Assembly: GCA_903832665.1 (NCBI GenBank)
Contig: CAILCG010000019.1
Coordinates: 1 to 64,000, forward strand
Direction: 5' to 3'
DNA from: an uncultured Methanomicrobiales archaeon
Lineage (GTDB): Archaea > Halobacteriota > Methanomicrobia > Methanomicrobiales > Methanospirillaceae
DNA length: 64,000 nucleotides
The translations under genes were made by a program, and so were the position numbers. This document shows positions 45,670 to 54,421 of this stretch, piece after piece. Every line of letters starts with the position of its first letter. The first letter of the stretch is position 1. The notes under the pieces were generated by a model. That model had not been told where the DNA came from. It ran no database searches and saw only the letters and a list, made by a program, of their open reading frames with translations.

Positions 45670-46334
45670 CTCCACCTCCACGAGAGGGGATAAAACGGGG
45701 TATCGCAGAGCCCGGCAAAAACCTGTTCCGGTCTTCCTGAATGCCGGACCCGGCCGTCTTCCAGGAAGACGACACAGTCGCTCTCGGCAGCAGCTTCCAT
45801 ATCCTGCGTACTCCGGATGACGTACGGAATGTGGGACTCCCGTATGAGTTGGTCGCTCGTCTGCATGCAGCGGGAATCGAGGTGCGAGTCGCATTCATCG
45901 AGAATAAGAATCGCGGGATGCTGGACCAGTGCGGCTGCAAGTGCAACAATCACCTTCTCACCCCCGGACAGGTCCCCCACCGCACGGTTAGACAGCCGCG
46001 TAAGACCAAACCTTTCCCGACACTCGCTTGTCCGCTGGGTGATCTCACCCGGTGGAAGGTGCCGGAAACGGAGCGCTGAGGCAACCTCATCGACCACGGA
46101 ACCGAAGATGAAATTGCGGTCCGGAAATTCGTTGACCCAGCCGATATCCATTGCCCTTGGCGTGGTCCCCTCAATGAGGATGGATCCCGATTCCGGTAAT
46201 GCAATACCGGCGCAGAGTTTGAGTAGGGTGGTCTTTCCGCTGCCGTTTGGACCGATAACCGAGGTAACGCCTGTGTTCAGTGACAGAAAATCAATTGCGA
46301 GGAGCCGGTAGCGGAGGTTCTCAATGTGGATCAT
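45666..46334 (-). CDS. ecfA1: ECF transporter ATPase EcfA1
   Basis: 222 aa. Walker A GPNGSGKTTLLKLCAG (~28-43), Q-loop region ~VNEFPDRNF, signature LSGGEKVIVALAAAL (~121-135), Walker B ILILDECDSHLD (~141-152). The residue after the catalytic Glu is Cys rather than Pro. H-loop: R-S-T-Q-D, where the usual His is replaced by Gln. The ATG overlaps the bioY stop by 4 bp. Partner of EcfA2 in biotin import. Confidence 0.88.
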   Translation of the reverse strand: MIHIENLRYRLLAIDFLSLNTGVTSVIGPNGSGKTTLLKLCAGIALPESGSILIEGTTPRAMDIGWVNEFPDRNFIFGSVVDEVASALRFRHLPPGEITQRTSECRERFGLTRLSNRAVGDLSGGEKVIVALAAALVQHPAILILDECDSHLDSRCMQTSDQLIRESHIPYVIRSTQDMEAAAESDCVVFLEDGRVRHSGRPEQVFAGLCDTPFYPLSWRWR

Positions 46335-46840
46335 GGGAGCCGTTGTCCTATCAGGTATGCCGCCGCCGCCTTGATCGCGTCACCCGGGATAAAGGGAAGT
46401 ACGCCAACCATAATGGCGGGCAGTAACGCGAGGTGCAGGGAATACATCAGCCAGGCAGTCCCGAACAGGTAGATCGCTGAGGTGGCCAGAATGATCCCAC
46501 CGATCCGGATGATCCGCGAATCGTGTTCATATGCACAACCCGCGATCAGGGCCGCAACAATGAACCCGATCAGGTACCCCCCGCTTGGTCCCAGCAGCAC
46601 CCCGATTCCCGCCATCCCGTTATGGAACAATGGCAGGCCCAGCACGCCAAGTATGCTGTAGAGTAAGACCGGGATCGCACCATACCGATGCATAACAATG
46701 CCCGCCAGGAGGACAAAGAGCGTCTGGAGGGTAAAGGGGATGTTCCCTACAGGGATGGAGATCCAGCTGCCCAGCGCGATGAGCCCGATGAATGCAGCAG
46801 AATAGGCAATTATCCGGGATCGCTGTACATCGCCAAACAT
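46331..46840 (-). CDS. bioY: Biotin transporter substrate-binding subunit BioY
   Basis: ~169 aa from ATG 46840 (TTG 46846 also possible). Five or six helices and the BioY pattern: GSWISIPVGNIPFTLQTLFVLLAGI (~25-49), followed by GLPLFHNGMAGIGVLLGPSGGYLIGF (~70-95) and a C-terminal PGDAIKAAAAYLIGQRL. BioY binds biotin and gains high affinity and energy from EcfA1A2T, encoded downstream. The start region is covered by a palindrome of BirA type (46839-46872), so biotin status probably controls the operon. Confidence 0.93.
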   Translation of the reverse strand: MFGDVQRSRIIAYSAAFIGLIALGSWISIPVGNIPFTLQTLFVLLAGIVMHRYGAIPVLLYSILGVLGLPLFHNGMAGIGVLLGPSGGYLIGFIVAALIAGCAYEHDSRIIRIGGIILATSAIYLFGTAWLMYSLHLALLPAIMVGVLPFIPGDAIKAAAAYLIGQRLP

Positions 46841-46872
46841 CGTCAACCATTAAAAAAATGCTGGTTGACGAT
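46839..46872. promoter_or_regulatory. BirA-type operator over the bioY start
   Basis: ATCGTCAACCA (46839-46849) and TGGTTGACGAT (46862-46872) are perfect inverted repeats with 12 bp between them. Cast as BirA boxes (TTGTNAACC and GGTTNACAA), the core arms GTCAACC and GGTTGAC are 14 bp apart, the spacing of known BirA sites. It lies 13 bp after birA and overlaps the bioY start codon. BirA here has the DNA-binding domain. Confidence 0.8.
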
Positions 46873-46885
46873 AAAAAAGTGTCCG

Positions 46886-47866
46886 TTATTGCTGGTAACA
46901 ATCGCCGGCCACAACGCGTTCCAGTTTCCCATTGTCTTTCCGGACAATGAGCGCGCCAAATTCATCGATATCGATCGCTTCGCCTTCAAAACTGTTCTTC
47001 AGGGTCCGGATCTGGACGTGGTTTTCCAGCGTGGCAGAGAGACTCTTCCATTCCTGTGTGATCGTTTCATATTCGCCGCTCTCCACCAGAAGGTAGCGGT
47101 TCTCAAATTCTTTGAGAATACGGGCAAGGAACGATGCCCGGTCAACCTCGTGACCCACTTCGACGCTGATGGAGGTGATATCCCGCTGGAGGTCCGCAGC
47201 GAAATCCTTGACCGGGTTATTCACATCGATCCCGATACCGAGAAGGCAGTAATGGACCGTATCGGCTTCCGCTGCCATCTCGAGAAGCAGGCCGCCGATC
47301 TTCTTCTTTCCTATCAAGATGTCATTAGGCCATTTGATAAGCGCACCCAATCCGAACTCCTTGCGTATTGCCCTCGCCACCGCCAGGGAACCAGCCATCG
47401 TGATCATGAAGATATGGTCAACGGGAACGTGAGGTTTTAAGATGATAGTGATCCAGATTCCCCCGGCAGGGGAGATCCAGGCCCGACCCATTCTCCCAAC
47501 ACCTCCGGTCTGTTCTTCGGCAATGATGACGGTACCATGGAATCTGCCAGGATCCCCTTCGGCACAGAGTTGCTTTCCCATGCTGTTGGTTGAAGGCGTG
47601 TGATCGAAATACCGTAAGCTGCTGCCGATGACACGGGTCTCGAGGTTCTTCTGGATCTCGTACGGGAGGAGTTTGGTGCTGGAATAGAGAAGCTTGTATC
47701 CCTCCTTCTGGGACGACTGTATATCGTACCCCATCTGGCAGAGTTCCTTTATGTTCTTCCAGACCGCCGATCGCGTGACCCCGAGTTCGCTGCTGATCGT
47801 CTCTCCCGAGACCGGAGCGTCTGTTCGTTGCAGAATCTCAAGTACTTTGAATGCGGAATCTGACAT
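46886..47866 (-). CDS. birA: Bifunctional biotin-protein ligase and repressor BirA
   Basis: ~326 aa from ATG 47866 (GGTG upstream); GTG 47875 would overlap the previous gene. The N-terminal winged helix-turn-helix is AFKVLEILQRTDAPVSGETISSELGVTRSAVWKNIKEL. The ligase domain has STNSMGKQL, EEQTGGVGRMGRAW (the GRGRxGR loop, with GGVGRMGR), KWPNDILIG with the catalytic Lys, and GIGIDVNN. The C-terminal SH3-like part ends VAGDCYQQ. It makes biotinyl-AMP, biotinylates PycB and, as inferred here, represses bioY. Confidence 0.93.
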   Translation of the reverse strand: MSDSAFKVLEILQRTDAPVSGETISSELGVTRSAVWKNIKELCQMGYDIQSSQKEGYKLLYSSTKLLPYEIQKNLETRVIGSSLRYFDHTPSTNSMGKQLCAEGDPGRFHGTVIIAEEQTGGVGRMGRAWISPAGGIWITIILKPHVPVDHIFMITMAGSLAVARAIRKEFGLGALIKWPNDILIGKKKIGGLLLEMAAEADTVHYCLLGIGIDVNNPVKDFAADLQRDITSISVEVGHEVDRASFLARILKEFENRYLLVESGEYETITQEWKSLSATLENHVQIRTLKNSFEGEAIDIDEFGALIVRKDNGKLERVVAGDCYQQ

Positions 47867-47871
47867 GGCCT

Positions 47872-48294
47872 TCACCGTCTGGCATCACTTTGTTCGGAAG
47901 GAATCGGGCAGGGATCCGTGCCGCACACCTGTTTGATGATGGCAGACTGGTGTTCCATCAGGGTTGCGAGATCGAAGATGCCCGTGATGTCAACGATCCC
48001 GATTGCCCCGATCGCGTTCCCGTCCCGGTCCCGTATTGGGGTGACGGATACGGGTACCCCCTTGTATGCACCGCTTGAAGGAGTGATTCGAATTGTGCTG
48101 TTGGTCCTGATCGCTTCAAGAAGGATGGGGCCGTTATAGTGACTATCGACAACTCTTCCCTCTTCAACTCGTATCCCATCCTTCTCAACAGATTTTGCCG
48201 TAACGGGAAGACGGTGAATCAGTTCATGGACTGCAATCACGACTGGTTCAAGATCGCCTGCTTCTGCGCTGCAGGACAAGGTATAGCGGTGCAT
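47872..48294 (-). CDS. DUF2111 family protein
   Basis: ~140 aa from ATG 48294. Recognised by IRVEEGRVVDSHYNGP, IRITPSSGAYKGVPVSVTPIRDRDG and GAIGIVDITG, which match methanogen DUF2111 proteins. GIVDITGIFDL is a short hydrophobic strand-turn, and the fold resembles PAS/CitB-like small-molecule sensors, but the function is unknown. It lies upstream of birA and may be co-transcribed. The stop region overlaps the GTG alternative start of birA. Confidence 0.75.
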   Translation of the reverse strand: MHRYTLSCSAEAGDLEPVVIAVHELIHRLPVTAKSVEKDGIRVEEGRVVDSHYNGPILLEAIRTNSTIRITPSSGAYKGVPVSVTPIRDRDGNAIGAIGIVDITGIFDLATLMEHQSAIIKQVCGTDPCPIPSEQSDARR

Positions 48295-48412
48295 AGGGGA
48301 GTCTCTCATACTTCTGGTGATCCTCTATCTAGATGAACATTTTGGAATGGGGATTTCAGCCACACTTGTAAAAACTTTTAAAAAAGGGAGCGATGACGAA
48401 TGAACTGTGGCA

Positions 48413-48988
48413 CTAAAATGTTGTTGACAGGCCCGAAGAGCAAAATGCCTGTAAGAATTTTTTCGAGGGATATTCATGCACACTCGTGACAATGATTTTT
48501 CCCTTTCCCCATTGTTTTTCAATAATGACATCAGCGGATTCCGCACTGCCAACCCGTTCTCCTTCGTGCGCCACGAACGAGCCGTCGCACTCGATACAGA
48601 GTGGATCATAATCTTCGATCAGGGTGCCCGTGCCGGGTGACGCAGCACAATCTATTTTCCGCGGGTGACAATCGTGCTTGTAGGTGACACTGAATGGGAG
48701 CCAGTCATAGACATCCGGCTTTTCCGTGGCTGCACCAAAGACCAGCAGGTTCCCGCCATTTTCTACAAACCGTTCGATCCTCGGGGAACTGGCCCGCAGT
48801 GCCGGCAGCAGGTTGGAATAGAGGGAATTTCCAAATCCCGTGGGGATGATCAGGCAGTTGAAGGTTCCCCGGAAAAACGGGGCCGCAAGCATATGGGGAG
48901 TGACGAGTTCACAGGTAATCCCGCAATCCTCGATAAAGCGGTTGAAATGTTGGGATGTGCCCCAGACGAACCCGGTCCGGCAACTCAT
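48413..48988 (-). CDS. Hypothetical protein coupled to rtcB
   Basis: 191 aa. [21 protein letters not shown], then [16 protein letters not shown] resembles the class I glutamine-amidotransferase-like (ThuA-type) fold: a Rossmann strand, a helix and a VENGGxLL turn. The nucleophile cysteine normally in G-x-C-x-G is not evident, so catalysis by that route is doubtful. The ATG overlaps the rtcB stop (ATGA), indicating translational coupling. I do not know a named family. Confidence 0.65.
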   Translation of the reverse strand: MSCRTGFVWGTSQHFNRFIEDCGITCELVTPHMLAAPFFRGTFNCLIIPTGFGNSLYSNLLPALRASSPRIERFVENGGNLLVFGAATEKPDVYDWLPFSVTYKHDCHPRKIDCAASPGTGTLIEDYDPLCIECDGSFVAHEGERVGSAESADVIIEKQWGKGKIIVTSVHEYPSKKFLQAFCSSGLSTTF

Positions 48989-50418
48989 CCCTTGATCACT
49001 CCCAGGGGGGAAAGACGCGCCACAAGCCGGGAAATCCCCACCTCGTGCACCACGTTGACCACTTCATCGCTGGACTTATAAACCTCGGGAGCTTCATCTG
49101 CGATCGCATTATCGCTGTGTGCCCGCACAATGATACCGGCTTTCAGGAGATGTGCCGTAATGTCCTTTCCGCTCAGGTTCTTCTTGGCCTGGGTCCGGCT
49201 CATGATGCGTCCAGCACCGTGACAGGTGCTGCCGAAGGTCTTTTCCATGGCAGTCCTGGTCCCCCGCAGTACGAACGATGATGTCCCCATGCTGCCGGGT
49301 ATGATGACCGGCTGGCCGATCTTTTTGAGTTCCGCGGGGAGTTCGTCCGATCCGGGCCCGAATGCCCGGGTGGCACCCTTGCGGTGAACGCAGACCTTCT
49401 GCTGTTTTCCTTCGATCGTATGTTCTTCGATCTTTGCAACGTTGTGGGCTACATCGTAGACCAGCGGCATATCCTCGTACTCGAGCCGGAACATCTTTGC
49501 AAGCACCTGGCGTGTGGTATGTGTGATGAGCTGCCGGTTTGCCCACGCATAATTTGCTGAAGCCGCCATTGCACCGAAATAGTCCTTGCCTTCAGGTGAA
49601 AGGATGGGTGCGCAGGCCAACTGCCGGTCCGGAATGGAAATTTGATATTTTTTGGTTGCAGTTTCCAGGAGTTTCAGGTGATCGGTGCAGACCTGGTGAC
49701 CCAGTCCGCGGGAACCGCAGTGAATCATGCAGCAGCATTGCCCCAGGGAAAGTCCGAATACCTCCGCTGCTTCAGGATCGAAGATCTCCGAGACAACCTG
49801 CATCTCGAGGAAATGGTTACCGGAACCTAAGGTCCCCCCCTGTGGGACACCCCGCTGTTTTGCTTTTTCGGATACGGTACGGCTGTCGGCCTGTTTCATG
49901 TATCCGCCATCCTCGCACCGGATGAGGTCACGCCGTACCCCATATCCGGTATCGACAGCCCAGTTCGCCCCCTTGACCATCATCCTCTCGAGATCCGGTG
50001 GCGATATACGGAGCGTACTCTTGCCCCCGACTCCCGTGGGAACTGCCCGGAAGAGTTCCTCGATCAGGTCGCGGCGACCAGCAATATCTTTCTGCACGAG
50101 AGGAGTGGTGATTAACCTGACGCCGCAGTTGATATCAAAGCCAACTCCCCCGGGAGATATCACTCCTTCATCGAGCGAGAAGGCCGCAACGCCCCCGATG
50201 GGAAATCCATAGCCCCAGTGGATGTCGGGCATGGCCAGGGAATGGCGGATAATACCCGGCAGCGTTGCTACATTTGCCAGCTGCTCGATTGCGCCGGTTT
50301 CGAGTGTGCTCCCCAGTGATTCCGAAAGAAAAAATTTTCCCGGTACTCTCATACCGGGCACGTATCCTACCGGCACTTCCCATTCATTAACCCCCGTCTG
50401 CAGTACACCGTCAAGCAT
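48985..50418 (-). CDS. rtcB: RtcB RNA-splicing ligase
   Basis: 477 aa, GTP-dependent ligase that joins 2',3'-cyclic-phosphate and 5'-OH ends, needed for tRNA intron splicing. Motifs: [18 protein letters not shown] (~63-80), [13 protein letters not shown] with the Mn-binding Asp and Cys (~90-102), [11 protein letters not shown] (~196-206), [12 protein letters not shown] (~228-239), and [22 protein letters not shown] and the Gly-rich C-terminal part with HGAGRIMSR, whose His takes GMP. No intein. Archease is encoded 87 bp upstream. Confidence 0.95.
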   Translation of the reverse strand: MLDGVLQTGVNEWEVPVGYVPGMRVPGKFFLSESLGSTLETGAIEQLANVATLPGIIRHSLAMPDIHWGYGFPIGGVAAFSLDEGVISPGGVGFDINCGVRLITTPLVQKDIAGRRDLIEELFRAVPTGVGGKSTLRISPPDLERMMVKGANWAVDTGYGVRRDLIRCEDGGYMKQADSRTVSEKAKQRGVPQGGTLGSGNHFLEMQVVSEIFDPEAAEVFGLSLGQCCCMIHCGSRGLGHQVCTDHLKLLETATKKYQISIPDRQLACAPILSPEGKDYFGAMAASANYAWANRQLITHTTRQVLAKMFRLEYEDMPLVYDVAHNVAKIEEHTIEGKQQKVCVHRKGATRAFGPGSDELPAELKKIGQPVIIPGSMGTSSFVLRGTRTAMEKTFGSTCHGAGRIMSRTQAKKNLSGKDITAHLLKAGIIVRAHSDNAIADEAPEVYKSSDEVVNVVHEVGISRLVARLSPLGVIKG

Positions 50419-50505
50419 AAGTCTTCCTCATTGTCTCTGCCCGGGAATAGCAAGATCCTGCGCCGGATCTCTTTCCTGTAACCTGCATGTGTAAGCCCGG
50501 CCTCC

Positions 50506-50913
50506 TTATACATCAAATAAGATATCCAGTATATATCCATTCGCATCTTTCTCTATGACGAGTCCGGAATAGGAGACCCCCTTGACTTCCGTTCCCGAGG
50601 AATGCCGCAGGGGATCGAAGGATTCCCCGCTGAGCACAGCGGTCAGGGAAAGGCCTTCGATAGTAATATCAGCCTGTGAAAAAACCAGTCCTTCCACTTC
50701 AGCGATAAAAAGAATTTCAGAGAGGAAGTCACACAGGAGTGATTCTATATTGTCCGAATCAATCCGGACCTCTTTGGTTATTCCATCTTTTCGATCCGTT
50801 CCATACACGACCTGCATGAGTGCCAGGAACGCGTCGGTAAAAAGCGCATCCGGTGTCAGTGCCCGGGCCCGGATTTTTACATCTGCCGTGTGAGAAATCT
50901 CTTCAAAACTCAT
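50506..50913 (-). CDS. Archease, RtcB cofactor
   Basis: 135 aa. Archease activates RtcB by aiding GMP transfer. Family marks: FEEISHTADVKIRA (3-16), SLLCDFLSEILFIAEVEGLVF (~59-79), GESFDPLRHSSGTEVKGVSYSGLVI (~95-119), and the ending ILDILFDV. Acidic residues Asp11 and the C-terminal Asp of LDILFDV form the conserved metal site. It overlaps the gene upstream by one base, and rtcB follows, so the three form an operon. Confidence 0.95.
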   Translation of the reverse strand: MSFEEISHTADVKIRARALTPDALFTDAFLALMQVVYGTDRKDGITKEVRIDSDNIESLLCDFLSEILFIAEVEGLVFSQADITIEGLSLTAVLSGESFDPLRHSSGTEVKGVSYSGLVIEKDANGYILDILFDV

Positions 50914-51200
50914 CAGCGTTCGTGCCTGATCAGATCGTTGTCGTCAAAGAACGGGATCATTTCCATATGGATGCTGTGCAGGAACCGGGCCTGGTGGACA
51001 GAAACGTAGATCGTATGGTTTCCTGCTTTTATGAGAAGATCGGATTTTTTTGGGGGCTTGACCTGTACCGGCAAAAGGATGGGCCCCCCGCAGGAAGTGC
51101 TGATACGAAAATCACAGTTCCTTTTATTGATAAAATCTATCACTTCAGGAAGAACAGTGACCTCGCTCAAGCCGGAGCGGTCATAGGAATCGGAATGCAT
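50913..51200 (-). CDS. Conserved hypothetical protein upstream of archease
   Basis: 95 aa. LSEVTVLPEVIDFINKRNCDFRISTSCGGPILLPVQVKPPKKSDLLIKAGNHTIYVSVHQA is a compact alpha/beta pattern with a CGGP turn (~38-41), repeated valine strands and a basic patch KPPKKSD. There is no catalytic signature. TGA overlaps the archease ATG by one base. Linkage to archease and rtcB hints at RNA processing, but nothing in the sequence proves it. Confidence 0.65.
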   Translation of the reverse strand: MHSDSYDRSGLSEVTVLPEVIDFINKRNCDFRISTSCGGPILLPVQVKPPKKSDLLIKAGNHTIYVSVHQARFLHSIHMEMIPFFDDNDLIRHER

Positions 51201-51256
51201 GATGCTGTGATTATTGGAAGGCTGGAGTAAAAACGGTTATGGATCAGGTCCTCATT

Positions 51257-51583
51257 TCAGCAGACGCCAACGATCCTGATCACGACATCGTAATATTTTT
51301 CCTTGAGTTCATAGCTGTTCACTCCGTCAGCATTTCGCGTTGCATGGAGTATACCGATCCGGGAAGCAATGATGCCGACCATGGATGCAATTGCATGGAA
51401 TGTTACGACAAACTGTTTTTGCAGTTCTGCAACAATTTCTGCGATAGTGATTGACTTGGTCTTTACTAAGAGCCTGAGTACTTCACGCCGGATTCCGGTC
51501 CTGTCCCGGGAGAGGTAGGATCGCAGGCGTCCTTCAATGACTCTTTTGATCTCGGAAGGAGATCTCATATTTTTAGTGTCCAA
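51257..51583 (-). CDS. DUF2551 winged-helix-like protein
   Basis: 108 aa. The pattern EIKRVIEGRLRSYLSRDRTGIRREVLRLLVKTKSITIAEIVAELQKQFVVTFHAIASMVGIIASRIGIL is typical of archaeal DUF2551 proteins and reads as a winged helix: three helices, then a wing at HATRNADGVNSYELKEKY. Probably a small transcription factor. Divergent from secF across a ~190-bp AT-rich promoter region that holds a possible TATA (CTATTTAAT, ~51748-51756) for secF. Confidence 0.72.
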   Translation of the reverse strand: MDTKNMRSPSEIKRVIEGRLRSYLSRDRTGIRREVLRLLVKTKSITIAEIVAELQKQFVVTFHAIASMVGIIASRIGILHATRNADGVNSYELKEKYYDVVIRIVGVC

Positions 51584-51775
51584 TGTCTCGGTATATATAT
51601 TTATTGATTTTGCGCGTTTTAAAATCCCCGAAAGGAAATTCGGCCGAATTTAACCAGAACAAATTTTTTCTGCGAAATTTTTTAAATCCCTTCAAAACAG
51701 TGCACAAATATCTTCCAATCCCGCCCGGTCCAAGGGTGACTCTGGTAACTATTTAATCGTAGATTAACAGATGTT

Positions 51776-52636
51776 ATGGGCATGGGATTGATCAAATATG
51801 ATATTGAAAAATATTCACCGAAACAACTGGTGATAATCCCGCTCGTACTTCTTGCAATTTCGATAGTACTGCTGGCACTCAATATGGCAACTACAGGAAT
51901 GCCGGTGACACCGGGCATTGACTTTTCCGGGGGGACCGCAGTTACGGTAATTACTCCGGATACAGCGGATCAGATACGGGCGACCTTTTCTGGCTATCCG
52001 CTCATCGATGTCAGTGAGGGCGTGAGCAACGGGAAGTTTTTGAAGTTCAGTTCAATGGATGATGCAAAATACCAGTCCCTCACTTCCCTGGTAACCGAGA
52101 AATATCCGGATGCTCAAATCAACCAGATCGGGGAATCCTTTGGTAAAACCCTGCAATACCAGGCCGTGATTGCACTGATCTTTTCCTTCATTGGTATGGC
52201 AATTGTAATCTTCCTGGCTTTCCGGACCTTTGTCCCGGCAGTCGCAGTCATTCTTTCTGCATTTGCTGACATGATCATGACTGCAGCGGCGATGAATGTT
52301 ATCGGGATTCCCCTGTCCCTGGGGACTGTTGCCGCTCTGCTCATGCTGATTGGTTACTCTGTGGACAGTGACATCCTGCTTACGAACCGGGTATTGAAGC
52401 GGCAGGGTAAGCTCAATGACAAACTTACCGGGGCATTCCAGACTGGTATTATCATGACTTCAACAACGCTCGCTGCAACGGCAGCGCTGTTTATTGTCTC
52501 GTGGCTGGGCTCGGTCCAGATCCTTACGGAGATCTCGGCCGTACTGCTCATCGGGCTGGTTTTTGATATCCTGAATACCTGGCTTACCAATGCCGGCATC
52601 CTGAAATGGTATGCCTTAAAAGGAGGAATTAAATGA
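51776..52636 (+). CDS. secF: Protein translocase subunit SecF (archaeal)
   Basis: 286 aa; six membrane helices with the first periplasmic/extracellular loop after helix 1 (residues ~40-125). GIDFSGGTAVTV (~47-58) is the conserved loop start, and ILSAFADMIMTAAAMNVIG, LMLIGYSVDSDILLTNR (D-x-D in the channel helix) and TLAATAALFIVS are the family signatures. SecDF pulls translocated proteins using the proton gradient. secF precedes secD in Euryarchaeota, the reverse of bacteria. The stop overlaps the secD start by 4 bp. Confidence 0.93.
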   Translation: MGMGLIKYDIEKYSPKQLVIIPLVLLAISIVLLALNMATTGMPVTPGIDFSGGTAVTVITPDTADQIRATFSGYPLIDVSEGVSNGKFLKFSSMDDAKYQSLTSLVTEKYPDAQINQIGESFGKTLQYQAVIALIFSFIGMAIVIFLAFRTFVPAVAVILSAFADMIMTAAAMNVIGIPLSLGTVAALLMLIGYSVDSDILLTNRVLKRQGKLNDKLTGAFQTGIIMTSTTLAATAALFIVSWLGSVQILTEISAVLLIGLVFDILNTWLTNAGILKWYALKGGIK

Positions 52637-54093
52637 ACGGGCCTGAACTAAAAGCGCTGGTCTCCGACTGGAGAGTTGCCACGCTCATCATCCTGATCCT
52701 CCTCTCGGTAGTTGCAATATTCCCCCATTTCGATTCCCAGGGGAACATGGTCTCGAATCTCCAGTATGGCCTCGATCTCCAGCAGGGGTCGTGGCTGCAA
52801 CTGGAATTCCGTGCGGAAGTTGTGGGTTTTACCACCGATCACCCTGTCGATGAATTTATTGCGAATCTGTCGAAGAAACTGGATGCGGAAGTTTTGTACA
52901 TTGATCCGACTCACCTGGAGATTCGTAAATATTATTCCCAGGCCGAGCTTGATCCAATTTTTACCGCCGCAGGAGGTAAATTAACTACCTACCAGCCGGG
53001 TGTCTCAAAATCCACTTCAGAAGATGTCAAGCGTATCCTCGAAAACAAGATCAATACTCTTGGAACCAAGGATGCAAAGGTCAACACGCTCGTTGGCATG
53101 AATAACGTGGCCCGCTACATCCGTGTCGAACTCGCTGGCGTGGATATGAAGCAGGCGCAGAACCTTGTTGGAAAACAGGGCAAGTTTGAGATTCGGGTGA
53201 TGACTACCGGCAACCAGTCAGAGCATGTACTGTTCGGCGATGCCATAACCCGTGTCCAGAATCCCTCCCAGAGTCCGGCGGGCAGCGACAAATGGGGTGT
53301 CGGGTTTACGTTAAGTGACGCCGGTGCAGCTGCATTCCAGCAGGTGGCTATCAAGTCTGGTGCAACCGCAGATCCTGAACACCATGAACTGGTCATGCTT
53401 CTCGATAACAAGAGTGTATTCTCGGCTCCCTTGTCAACTGATCTTGCACGGGAACTCCAGGCCGGGTCCACCAGGGATCTCTTTGCCTCAACCGGTTCCG
53501 GCAAGACCGGTTCCGATGCGGCAACGAACCTTGAGATTCACTTAAGGGCAGGTGCTCTTCCGGTTGATGTGAGCATCGCCGGGTCAGGAGGAGTTTCGGC
53601 TCCCCTGGGTGAACGGTATAAGATGATGGCCCTGCTTGCGGGTATCTTTGCGCTCATTACTGTCGGCCTTGTAATCTATTTCCGGTACCGAGAACCGAGC
53701 ATTGTGTTACCGATGGTACTGATCAATGCTTCAGAAATAATCATTCTCCTGGGGATTATGAGTCTTATCAAATTCCAGCTGGATCTCCCAACAATCGCAG
53801 GTTTGATAGCCGTGGTTGGTACGGGTATTGATCAACTGGTCGTGATTACTGATGAGATCCTCCATGAAGGAAAGGTTCCTTCACCGAATCTCTATCTCAA
53901 GAGACTTGCCCGGGCACTGGGAATCATTGTCGTTGCGGCTGCAACTGTCGTGATCGCGATGCTGCCCCTTGCACTCATGGATCTCTCCACGCTCAAGGGA
54001 TTTGCCATCATCACGATCCTTGGTGTTCTCGTCGGGATCGTCGTTACCCGGCCTGCATACGGCAAGATCATCATGCAGATGCTCTCCAAGTAA
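52633..54093 (+). CDS. secD: Protein translocase subunit SecD (archaeal)
   Basis: 486 aa. Helix 1 ~15-33, and DLQQGSWLQLEFRAE (~49-63), the SecD loop with its D-L-Q-x-G pattern. A large extracytoplasmic part covers P1 and P4. The C-terminal RND-like helices have MMALLAGIFALITVGLVIYFRYREP, SLIKFQLDLPTIAGLIAVVGTGIDQLVVITDEIL and RALGIIVVAAATVVIAMLPLA. Works with SecF. ATG inside the secF stop (ATGA). Confidence 0.94.
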   Translation: MNGPELKALVSDWRVATLIILILLSVVAIFPHFDSQGNMVSNLQYGLDLQQGSWLQLEFRAEVVGFTTDHPVDEFIANLSKKLDAEVLYIDPTHLEIRKYYSQAELDPIFTAAGGKLTTYQPGVSKSTSEDVKRILENKINTLGTKDAKVNTLVGMNNVARYIRVELAGVDMKQAQNLVGKQGKFEIRVMTTGNQSEHVLFGDAITRVQNPSQSPAGSDKWGVGFTLSDAGAAAFQQVAIKSGATADPEHHELVMLLDNKSVFSAPLSTDLARELQAGSTRDLFASTGSGKTGSDAATNLEIHLRAGALPVDVSIAGSGGVSAPLGERYKMMALLAGIFALITVGLVIYFRYREPSIVLPMVLINASEIIILLGIMSLIKFQLDLPTIAGLIAVVGTGIDQLVVITDEILHEGKVPSPNLYLKRLARALGIIVVAAATVVIAMLPLALMDLSTLKGFAIITILGVLVGIVVTRPAYGKIIMQMLSK

Positions 54094-54112
54094 CAAAACC
54101 CATAGATTTATC

Positions 54113-54120
54113 TTTTTTTT
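54113..54120 (+). terminator. T8 run after secD
   Basis: TCTTTTTTTT ends at 54120, about 20 bp after the secD stop and 27 bp before the thioredoxin start; likely separates the two units. Confidence 0.45.
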
Positions 54121-54147
54121 AATCGACTACTCTTCCGGGTATGTTTA

Positions 54148-54420
54148 ATGAGCAAACCAGTGTTGTTTGATTTTTTTGCCACATGGTGCGGTCCGTGCAA
54201 AATGCAGACGCCCATTATTGAGGAACTCGCAAAAAAGATGGGGAATGCCGTTGAGATCAAAAAAATTGATATTGACCAGCATATGGATCTTGCAGAGAAA
54301 TACGGGATCCGTGTTGTGCCAACCCTTGTTATCGAAAAAGACGGGAAAGTCCTCCAGTCATTAGAGGGTGTAACTGACCTGTCAACCCTTGAAAAACTCT
54401 TGAAACCCCTGGTGGAATAG
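54148..54420 (+). CDS. trx: Thioredoxin
   Basis: 90 aa. FDFFATWCGPCKMQTPIIEEL (~7-27) contains the CGPC redox pair; then IDIDQHMDLAEKYGIRVVPTLVIEKDGKVL with the cis-Pro (VVPT) of the family. Small, cytoplasmic; short relative to bacterial TrxA because it lacks the N-terminal helix. The TAG stop is followed by the GTG of the F420:NADP reductase gene with a 1-bp gap, a pairing that suggests electrons from NADPH or F420H2 feed a thioredoxin-linked pool. Confidence 0.9.
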   Translation: MSKPVLFDFFATWCGPCKMQTPIIEELAKKMGNAVEIKKIDIDQHMDLAEKYGIRVVPTLVIEKDGKVLQSLEGVTDLSTLEKLLKPLVE

Positions 54421-54421
54421 C

